A stretch of 64,000 nucleotides of DNA from positions 126,758-190,757 of the forward strand of contig MU001494.1 in NCBI GenBank assembly GCA_010093485.1, given 5' to 3'. Under the pieces are notes generated by a model, which had not been told where the DNA came from, ran no database searches, and saw only the letters and a list, made by a program, of their open reading frames with translations. Shown here piece by piece: positions 56,510 to 64,000 of this stretch (positions within the stretch are counted from its first letter, which is position 1; each line of letters opens with the position of its first letter). Source of the stretch: Karstenula rhodostoma CBS 690.94 (Eukaryota; Ascomycota; Dothideomycetes; Pleosporales; Didymosphaeriaceae). A program made the position numbers and the translations under genes.

Positions 56510-57038
56510 GGTGAGCTGGTGGAAGGGGGGGCTAAAGAAGGACTGTCTTACCGACGGGGGACGAGTGTGAGCGGCAAGACGCGAGCTGGCGACGCTTTGT
56601 GTGTGATGCATACTTAGTTTCCACTTTCAAGCAGTTGTATAGCTTCGTGGATTAGGAAGGTGTGCACGGGGTAGACGCCGCTCTAGGGCGAGGAGAGGTA
56701 TAGTAGGACGGGGTGGTACATAACCGAGATTTGTAGCGTTCCGTTTGCGCTTGGCGGGATGGCGGGCAGTATTATTTACATGGCATAGGTGTGTCGTCAT
56801 GATAGGCAAGTCGAAGAGTCGCGTGTTCAGAAGCGTTGATGGTGTCGAGTGATGGGATGGTTGGATTATTACGCGCGAGAGTGGACATTGAGGTCGGCTG
56901 AGGACGCCACAATCAGCGTCTGGGTATTATCAGACAACAGCGAAATATGCCTAAGTATTCAGCACGCCAGTCATTTAATTCAAATTTCTAAAGGGGTATC
57001 ATCACACATTACAAGCTCGCACCTCTTCCTCCTCTCCC
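56510..57038. other. intergenic, no gene seen
   Basis: 529 bases. Nothing recognised. Confidence 0.4.
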
Positions 57039-58612
57039 TCACTCCTTCCCCTCCCTCCTCAGCACAACATTAACCACCGAATTAACCCTCGAGCTCGCCT
57101 TCGACCTCGTCCCCTTTTCAAAAATATCATCAATCTCCTCCAAACTCAGCCCCCTCGTCTCCGGCATCCACAGGAAACACACCACGCTCGTCACAAAGCA
57201 GCACGCCCCGAACAAGAAATAAACGCCACAGCTCGACTTGGTCAAGAAGATGGGCGTCGTAAACGCCACCACCCAATTCACCACCCAGTTGCCACTGCGT
57301 CCCAGACTGCTCGCCGCGGCGCGCGTCTTGATCGGCTGCACCTCGCTGGCGTAGATGCTGATGGTGACGGCCCAGGAGCCCGAGTAGACAAACGTGAATA
57401 GGAAGATGAAGACGACGACGACCCAGCGGGCTGCGCCGCGGTCACTGTGGACGGCGTCGGCGGCGTAGAGAGACCCGATGACAAACATCACGATGGTCAG
57501 AATGAAACCACCGTAGATGACCGAAGCGCGGCGCGACCAGCGGTCTGCGAGGAGGACGGCGGGGATCGTAGTCGCGAAGATGACGACGCCTGAGAGGCCA
57601 GACGCGAGGAAAGAGGAGGACTCGCTCACCAGGCCGGCTTGTTGGAAGAGGAGGGGTGCGTACTGTACCCGTTAGTACCTCTACGTCTGGATGGGGATCA
57701 GACGACTCGACTTACATAGAGCACTCCATCGATTCCCGACAACTGCATCATGCTCATCATGAAAACCCCCAGCGCAGTCGGCTTCCTCGCATCCCTCGCA
57801 AACACCCTCAACAGCATATGCACCTCCTCCCTCACCGTCTGCCGCGTATTCGTCAGCCGCAGCGCAAGCGGCTCCATATTCAGCCCAGCCTCCGTCTCGA
57901 CCTCCCTTGCCTCCGCATCCTCCAGATCCTGCCCCGGCCGCACCCCCAACGCCTCCCACGCGGCATCCACCTCATCCACCCTCCCCTTCGCCTTCAGCCA
58001 CCGCGGCGAATGCGGCAGGAACAGCAGCGTGAGCGCGCCCCAGGAGAACGCGCACACGGCGTGGAACGCGAACGGCAGACGCCATGCCAGCGAGGAGGCG
58101 ATGTTGACGGTCCCGTAGCAGAAGAAGTATCCCACGACCAGGGCAAAGGTGATGAAGAACTGCGGCGCGGATGCAATCACGCCGCGGCCTTTTGCCGGCA
58201 CGATCTCGCAGATATACACCACCGTCGTACTCAAAAACAGTCCTTCCCCAGCACCCGTGACAAGCCGTCCGATGAACAGCATAGCCATGTGCACGGCGCC
58301 CGCTTCCAGCGCCGCGCCCACGCCGAACACCGCAGCGCCGATGGCCATGCCCAGCGGCCGCCCGACAGCATCGGCAAGATGGCCTGCCATGAACGACGAC
58401 AGCGCGCCGGTGATGAGAATGCAAGAAACGATAAGCCCGTGGATGGTGGCGGAGAGCTCGCCAAACGTGTCGGAGAACTGCGACATAGCCGTCACAGGGC
58501 CTATGGTTCCGGTGTCGAGGCCGAAGAGGAAGCCGCCCAGGCCGGCGAGGATGGAGGCGACCACATATCGCGGGGGGTGGAGCACGCTGCTCAGTGCGTG
58601 GTGTGCTTTCAT
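57039..58612 (-). CDS. MFS sugar porter
   Basis: Two exons (57716-58612, 57039-57662; 53-nt intron with ACTAAC branch), 506 aa. Sugar-porter signatures are all present: GGFLFGLDTGTIGPVTAM in TM1, GHLADAVGRPLGM in the TM2-3 loop, GRLVTGAGEGLFLSTTVVYI, PHSPRWLKAKGRVDEVDAAW, YAPLLFQQAGL in TM7, ADRWSRRASV, and PETRGLSLEEIDDIFE at the end. The pattern fits hexose/quinate-type porters of ascomycetes; the substrate is not assignable. It is the third carrier in the window and differs clearly from the one at 37986-39780 (two exons against six). Confidence 0.93.
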
Positions 58613-58928
58613 CGTGGTCTGCGTGGGGGTGATGTGTAGCAGCAGCGAGCTCGACGACTACCTTCGAGTAGATATACACATCGCGGGCTGCGTCTAGCTC
58701 GCACCGTGGGTATTTTTTAACGGGTCTGCTAGTCCTCCCGTCGGCCCTCAGACGCGTCTAAATCCTTCTTCACGATGATTTTCTCATGTGTGTACGGTGT
58801 AGCCGTTGGGGTGGTTGTAAAATCGGTTCCCATTGGGCTGCAATGTGGATACGCCGATAAGGGTCTGCATTTTTACAAGTATTGGGGCGAATGTCGTCCA
58901 TCTTAGTACTATATACAGGTCCTTCCTC

Positions 58929-58965
58929 GGCGAAGTTTCCCTCTAATAGCGGAGCTTTTTACCCT
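58929..58965 (+). repeat. diverged repeat, copy 1
   Basis: Resembles 59321-59363: both contain GGC.AA.TT.CCCTC, a short variable gap, then AGCGGAGC(T/C)TTTTACCC. Several differences are T here against C in copy 2. Confidence 0.35.
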
Positions 58966-59320
58966 ATATAGCTTATTAGTTTATATTACCCGCACTCTAA
59001 GTAAAGGTAATAGTTGAACCCTCAGGTGTTTAGAACGACCACCGTCCAGTGTGCTATTAGTTTGTTACCCACACCCCAAATATACCCCCCTCGCCCCCGC
59101 TCAATACAAAAATACCAGTATAACACAAACAACCACCATCCACTGCACAACCAACCCCATCTACCCGGCCACCTGTTAACAGGTTCGTGTATTACACCCC
59201 AAGCATAACTTAACCCCTCCAAATAACACCCAAACCCCCAAACCAACCACCCATCCCCATCCCCTCCATCCAATGTACAATGGCGGGCTCGCAGGGGGTA
59301 GTATACGCAATCCCACCCGC

Positions 59321-59363
59321 GGCAAACTTCCCCTCCCTCAGGAAGCGGAGCCTTTTACCCAAC
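59321..59363 (+). repeat. diverged repeat, copy 2
   Basis: Partner of 58929-58965 in direct orientation about 390 bases away; it is the C-richer version. Confidence 0.35.
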
Positions 59364-59492
59364 GCAGCTCAGGCAGCGGCCGTCATGCCCGCCTTCGTCG
59401 GGCTCCAGAATATCGTGATTATTTTTTGTGGGTGTCGTGCAGACGGGAGGCCCACACCTTGTGGGTCCGGCATGGCTTACTGCGCGCGGTTA

Positions 59493-59523
59493 GTCTGGAC
59501 CCTTTTTGGTCTGGACCCTTTCG
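59493..59523. repeat. 16-bp tandem repeat, two copies
   Basis: GTCTGGACCCTTTTTG followed directly by GTCTGGACCCTTTCG. Part of the repeat-bearing intergenic region. Confidence 0.5.
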
Positions 59524-59714
59524 ACGCATACAATACATCACGACAGCTTGGACAAGTCATCATGATAATGGGATAATTGAATCCTATTCGTTACGCAAGG
59601 AGAGTACGATATACACAAAGTCCACCCTATTCCAACGAAAACGCCCATTGCCAATTTATTCAACTTCGTACAGTGATGCCATCAAGCGTCAGGCACCGCC
59701 TTCGATGAAAACGA

Positions 59715-60889
59715 TTAGAAAGCACCCTGCTTCTGCGCCTCAGCCAGGTACCTGCCAACCTCGGGACCCATGATAACAAACACCTCCAAGGCCAAGACGT
59801 GGACAATGACAAAACCAAGGGCAGCGAGGCACATGAAGCCCTTGATGTAGAGCTTGATGAGCCTGCGACGAGCCTCCCAGTTAAAGCTCCTCCACGCATC
59901 CATGAAGCCGACGCAGCCGGTGCCGCCAAGAACCTTGGGCACGACCTTACCGCCAAAAGTACGGTCAAAGGGCACGATAACGTCCTGGTCCTCAGGGAGG
60001 ATCGAGGCATCAACGCGGATCTGGGTGACGACGGCGGGCATGCACAGGAAGAGAGTGCAGCACACGGAGATGGCGAGGACGGCGACACAGCGGAGGATGA
60101 ACGAGGCCCATTGTCCGCCGTTGTAGTTGGCGAAGTCGTTGCTGTTCATGTCCTTGGGGATACCAAACCAGGAGACGAAGCCCAGCGAAAGGAAGAGCGA
60201 GATGTAAGGCATGGTGGCGGCAACGGCAGCGGGAAGGGCAAGGACCTTCCACTCCTTGCGGCTGGGGATGCGGCTCCAGAAGCTAACGTCGCTGGGCGAG
60301 GAGATGACCTTGTGGGTCCACGCGGCGTGTAGGTTCGCGGTGGCGGCGCCAGAGATGGCGGCAATGACGACGGTGCTGACGGGCATGAAGCGCGGGAAGA
60401 CAGCCTCGAGCAGGCTGCTCGTCCAGCCAAGCGCAAGCGCATAGATCATCTGGTAGCGGAATCCCCTCCATCGCGAGAACTTGCCAGCCTCGGAGACGAG
60501 GTGGCGGATGGTGCCGCGGATCGACGAGGTGATGGGCTTCTGGTGGACGAGCGTGATCTCGGTGCCCGTCTCGAGGAGGCCCTCCTTCTCGTCTTTGGAG
60601 GCGGGCTCGTCGTGGTTGGAGATGGTGATCGCGGCGGCGGGAGTCTCCACCATGGCAAGGATGGGGAGGACATCAGTGAGCGTGTATTGCACCTGGGTAT
60701 ATCGTCAGCAAAGCGCATAATGCAGCAAGGGGATCCACATACCAGCGTGACAGCCAGCATAGACGCAATAAACGTCACGATCAGAATGGCAGCACCCCAG
60801 GCGGGCATCTGCAGCTGGGGCTCCTCCTGAGCGCGCTTGAGGAAGGCCGGGACATGCTGCACCGCCCGACGGGTGATGTGTTGGATCAT
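59715..60889 (-). CDS. multi-pass membrane protein of unknown function
   Basis: Two exons (60743-60889, 59715-60692; 50-nt intron with GTATGT donor and CTGAC branch), 374 aa. Exon 1 has a hydrophobic span (WGAAILIVTFIASMLAVTL) continuing into exon 2 (VQYTLTDVLPILAMVE). Further spans lie at about residues 140-160, 210-235, 255-275 and 325-350. A conserved-looking cytosolic part contains GFMDAWRSFNWEARRRLIKLYI. I remember similar fungal membrane proteins carrying an unsupported 'ubiquitin carrier' name; there is no ubiquitin-related motif here. Function unknown. Confidence 0.8.
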
Positions 60890-61995
60890 GTTTGCGGAAG
60901 ACCGAAGGAAACCAGAGTCGAAAGCGTATTAGAAGTCGTACGGGTAGTGTTGAGAAGTCGCGGGTTTAAGGAGCGTGGGCGGTCGGTGGTGAGAGGGGCG
61001 AAGACACGGCGTGGATACGGACGAGCTGGAGGAGGCGCAGTTGTTACGGATCAGAGCGCTTGACGCAACCTGCTGCCTAGCGCACGGATGCGCCTGCCGA
61101 GCCACACCATGCGCCCACGCTGATTGGCTAGATTTCACCACAAAGCGAAACCTCATGAATGAGAACGCGAATGTATATTGCGCTCACTCGGGCACCGTTT
61201 TGCACCGGTGATCGTGCCTGTCAAGAGGGGACACGAGAATTAAGTTGGCACTCCATCTGCGCAACGACATGCATCGCACTGCTCCACATTCCTTAATCGT
61301 GTCTTCTAATTCGCAAGTTCCACTTCACGATCTATTAACGGCATCATCTGAGAAGGACGTCGGTATCAATCTATCCTCCGTCCTCTTTCCTCTTTCCTCT
61401 ATCAGCATTAATCCACCGCTTCAATGGCCCCCTTCCCCATCCAAGCTCAGGCGATCTCTAGATCTCCATCGCATGGATTTGCGACGCAACACTGACAGAT
61501 TACTACACCTCGCAGATGACACGCTCTCCCCTCCTTGTCCACCCGTGACCCTTCAAAACCTAAATACCCCACAGCATCTGCTTTGTCCCAAGCCCCTCCC
61601 GCTGCTTTCACCATGGCCGTAGAGCGGCGCGCCCGTGGCTTTATTGAGCTGCGGCACACCTGTAAGCTTATCAGCCCGTCGTCTCAGTTCACCACGGCGA
61701 CGTTCGTATTCGTCGCCTGCCCGCCGCAACGAGCAATGCGTGCCGAAACTCCTCCGTGAACCACGTCTCGTACTCGGAATACGTCCAGCGGTCCAGGCTG
61801 TTAGTGAGTTGTTGGGGTTGGAGTTTAGGACGAAGGATTTCCCCCTCCAACCATCCAAAATCGCACTCCCCCGCACCGCACTGCATCGCGCCGTTGGCAC
61901 AAGATCAAAACATCACCCTAGCCCCGCGTCCAGCATCGCCGCCCGTACTGGAGCCAGGACTCCAGTCCATTACGAACGCGCTGCATTGTCCCTCA
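60890..61995. other. intergenic, uncertain short frames
   Basis: 1.1 kb between divergent genes. A minus-strand frame at 61689-61886 includes LDRWTYSEYETWFTEEF, which looks protein-like, but I cannot find a start or splice partners for it. Confidence 0.4.
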
Positions 61996-63204
61996 ATGCC
62001 ACCGCACTCCCTCCATGGAGCCCACCGCACCAAATGGCGCCCAACCACCCTCCTCCACCGCCACACCAGCATCCTCCTAATGCTGCTCGCACAACTCTGC
62101 TCCGCGATCCTAGCTACCATCGGCCGCGTCCTACGCACCGGCCACGGCGATGACTCAAACGAAGGGATGGGCACATCCGAAGTACCTACCCCCATCCCCA
62201 TCCCCATCCATCCCAACCCCAAACCCCAAACTAACCCTCCCAAAAAGATCCTCCTCGCAATGAGCCTCACAACCACCCTCCTATCCTGGCCAACAGCCCG
62301 CCTCCACTCTGTCCCCTCCCTCCCCCTGGGTCCCCCGTCCGCGCGCCCCCTCCTCGCCCTCCGCAGCATCGCCGGCGCAATCGCCATATGGACCTTCTAC
62401 TACACCCTCCGCACCCTCCCCCTCTCCACAGCCTCGATCCTAAACTTCCTCGCCCCGACCCTCGCATCCCTCGTGCTCTCCCTCTTCCCTCCCTCCCCCC
62501 ATGCGAACAGCGGGGGCATATCTCCACCCCAAATCGCCGCCGCCCTCGCCTCCCTCACAGGCGCAACCTGCGTCCTGCAGCCGTGGAACCCGTCCCCATC
62601 CCCATCCCCCACCAGCACCACAACAGGCACCACCAGCACAACAACAACAAGCAGCTCGCAACTCGCACTCGCCCTCCTCGCCGCCCTCCTCAGCATCGTA
62701 GCCAGCGCAACCTCCTACATCACCCTCGCCCACCTATCCCGCACCGTCCACCCCTCCCTCACCCTCGCCCACTTCTCCACCGCCACCCTAACCCTGAGCG
62801 CCCTCCTCCTCCTCCTCGCGCACAGGGAACCCCTCCACCTCCCACCCACCCCGCTGCAGTGGGTGCTAGTCCTCGTGCTGGGCGTTTTGGGCTTTGGAAT
62901 GCACTGGCTGATGACGGCGAGTCTGGCGCGCGAGGGAGACGCGAAGCGGCCCCTCAATTTCGTCTATACGCAGATTGTGTGGGTCGTGGTCGCGGATAAG
63001 GTCGTGTGGGGTGTGCAGCCCGATGCGTGGAAGTACCTCGGCGGTGCGCTGATTGTTGGGAGTGCCGTGTTTGTGGCGTCGACGCGGGAGGGGCACCAGT
63101 ATGCGCTCGTTGACGGCGACGGGGATGGTGGGGAGGAAGAGGACGAGTTGGAACTTGAGATGGGCAAGGAACGGGCCGAGGTAGCCAAGGATGTTGAGCC
63201 CTGA
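61996..63204 (+). CDS. EamA/DMT-family transporter
   Basis: Single exon, 402 aa from ATG 61996. About nine or ten hydrophobic segments in the two-repeat EamA layout: RSIAGAIAIWTFYYTLRTLP, STASILNFLAPTLASLVLSL, IAAALASLTGATCVLQPW in the first half, and LGGALIVGSAVFVAS at the end of the second. Related to the SLC35G/drug-metabolite transporter group; substrate unknown. Two low-complexity inserts stand out: [10 protein letters not shown] near residue 60 (CCCATC microsatellite) and a Ser/Thr-rich loop (PSPSPTSTTTGTTST) at about residues 200-225. A Glu/Asp-rich tail ends the protein. The frame is open 5' of the ATG without an earlier Met. Confidence 0.82.
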   Translation: MPPHSLHGAHRTKWRPTTLLHRHTSILLMLLAQLCSAILATIGRVLRTGHGDDSNEGMGTSEVPTPIPIPIHPNPKPQTNPPKKILLAMSLTTTLLSWPTARLHSVPSLPLGPPSARPLLALRSIAGAIAIWTFYYTLRTLPLSTASILNFLAPTLASLVLSLFPPSPHANSGGISPPQIAAALASLTGATCVLQPWNPSPSPSPTSTTTGTTSTTTTSSSQLALALLAALLSIVASATSYITLAHLSRTVHPSLTLAHFSTATLTLSALLLLLAHREPLHLPPTPLQWVLVLVLGVLGFGMHWLMTASLAREGDAKRPLNFVYTQIVWVVVADKVVWGVQPDAWKYLGGALIVGSAVFVASTREGHQYALVDGDGDGGEEEDELELEMGKERAEVAKDVEP

Positions 63205-63697
63205 CGTGTATTGAAAATACAAGAAGTCGCGAGTTATATATAGAGAATAGTACTGTGGAGCTGGACGTGTGAAAGACATGAGTACGGTATCTGCGAAGTC
63301 AGCGATCACAATCAAGTCACCATACAAAAGGCAGGCTTTGAATAAGTCATGTATTGACGATCCCCAACACCTCATTACAGAGTACCGTCCGTTCCTCCCA
63401 TCCATACCGACCATTCCACATGCCATCCGTTCCTTATGCTCCGACCGGGAAACTCATTCAGTGAGACCCATAGGAAAGATGAAGAGGGAACAGATAGCAA
63501 CGCTAATAAGAGACGAACAAAAGCTTTTAAGAAAATATTGCATGACCTTCAGCATGCAGGTATACGCAAGTGCAATTTGCGGGGAGGTCGTGAGAGGGAA
63601 TCCGGGCATCGACTTCGTAGCACCACAATCATCGTAACGTTCATTGGCGTACGTTCAAGATATCCACCGCGCTGTCTTACTGCTCGCTATACACTGC
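63205..63697. other. intergenic, no gene seen
   Basis: 493 bases between the DMT transporter and the last gene, which converge. Nothing recognised. Confidence 0.4.
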
Positions 63698-64000
63698 TTA
63701 CAAAGCAGGCTCAGCGACAGGCTTAGGGGCGATGGGCTCCTGTGTGGTGACACCCACGGGCTCGTCCCGCGGTGCGGTGGGGAAATCCTCACGCTTGACC
63801 TCCGGAGAAGAAGAGCGGCCACGGTACTGGTTAATCGTGTCCTGTGCCTTGGCGGTGTATTGCTGAGTCATTCCCTTGAGAGAAGCGGTCGCGTTTCCGG
63901 TAGTTTCAGCGGCAAGGTCACGAAGTTGGTTCGCCTGCTGGTTGGCACTACGTGTCCAGTCAGCTCCGGACTTTGTTTCAATTTCAGGATACAACTCACA
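63698..64000 (-). CDS. C-terminal part of a gene leaving the window (possibly a reticulon)
   Basis: Open to the right edge; at least 100 codons. Reads LYPEIETKSGADWTRSANQQ, then helical AAETTGNATASLKGMTQQYT, AKAQDTINQYRGRSSSPEV and REDFPTAPRDEPV to the stop. The amphipathic Ala/Thr/Gln helices and the RGRS.SPE...EDFP.AP ending resemble tails of fungal reticulon-like (Rtn1) ER-shaping proteins as I remember them, but the diagnostic hydrophobic hairpins would lie outside the window. 5' incomplete. Confidence 0.55.
   Translation of the reverse strand, partial: CELYPEIETKSGADWTRSANQQANQLRDLAAETTGNATASLKGMTQQYTAKAQDTINQYRGRSSSPEVKREDFPTAPRDEPVGVTTQEPIAPKPVAEPAL

Larger units (their letters stand above)
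58613..59714. other. intergenic with diverged repeats
   Basis: 1.1 kb between two minus-strand genes. Contains two related segments (58929-58965 and 59321-59363) sharing an AGCGGAGC-TTTTACCC core, and a tandem 16-bp repeat at 59493-59523. No intact gene. It may hold an old transposon remnant. Confidence 0.45.

Noticed and set aside
57972..58679. 235-codon frame overlapping the sugar porter on the same strand
   Set aside because: Arg/His-rich shadow of the transporter exon in another frame.
59799..60332. 177-codon plus-strand frame
   Set aside because: Antisense shadow of the membrane protein; Asp/Gly/His-rich composition without motifs.
61553..61900. Minus-strand frames with WTYSEYETWFTEEF
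   Set aside because: Locally protein-like, but neither a start nor exon partners could be found, and the overlapping plus-strand frames are equally open.
1..64000. CRISPR arrays, prophage, bacterial operons
   Set aside because: The window is eukaryotic: spliced genes, fungal-specific families and no direct-repeat arrays.

Overview
The window looks like a filamentous ascomycete chromosome (Pezizomycotina, perhaps Dothideomycetes; the class is a guess). The reasons are short 43-101 nt introns with GT-AG borders and CTRAC-type branch sites in most genes, a HET-domain protein, a Zn2Cys6 regulator, a fungal-only 2EXR protein, many carbohydrate-active enzymes and sugar transporters, and a nuclear tRNA-Glu with an intron. 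An 87-base run of N (7359-7445) marks an assembly gap. All gene models below were spliced by hand from the sequence, with frames checked across each junction.

0-11.5 kb: a 2EXR protein, the ESCRT-III subunit VPS60, a SAPS-domain phosphatase partner whose 3' end is ambiguous, and a HET-domain protein. 11.6-23.1 kb: a run that reads like a glycan-use locus. It holds a Zn2Cys6 activator divergent from a DUF2264 protein, then a GH88 unsaturated glucuronyl hydrolase, a secreted GH5 glycosidase and an MFS permease of the Liz1/Dal5 type. 23-28 kb: a RING-like protein, an SDR oxidoreductase and two decayed gene pieces side by side, the N-terminal part of a GH3 beta-glucosidase and the C-terminal part of a tannase/feruloyl esterase. 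28-34 kb: ERV25 (p24 cargo receptor), a proline-rich orphan, an eIF2B-fold protein and a secreted Rds1-type ferritin-like protein.

34-37 kb is gene-poor and holds two small secreted six-cysteine proteins. 38-44.6 kb groups a sugar porter, a cytochrome P450 and a secreted GH78-type alpha-L-rhamnosidase. 45-49 kb has an intron-bearing tRNA-Glu, an unrecognised nuclear-type protein and a histidine phosphatase. 50-55 kb holds an ULD (ubiquitin-like) protein without a visible start, a fungal protein with a possible ADP-ribosyltransferase-like core, and an APH-type kinase. 55-57 kb is almost empty. 57-64 kb has another sugar porter, a multi-pass membrane protein of unknown function, an EamA/DMT transporter and the 3' part of a gene leaving the window.

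The main themes are plant-polymer use (GH88, DUF2264, GH5, GH78, three MFS carriers, two decayed hydrolases) mixed with housekeeping trafficking genes. The most notable items are the 11.6-23.1 kb cluster, two genes that need GC-AG introns to stay in frame, the SAPS alternative last exon, and the adjacent GH3/tannase relics.
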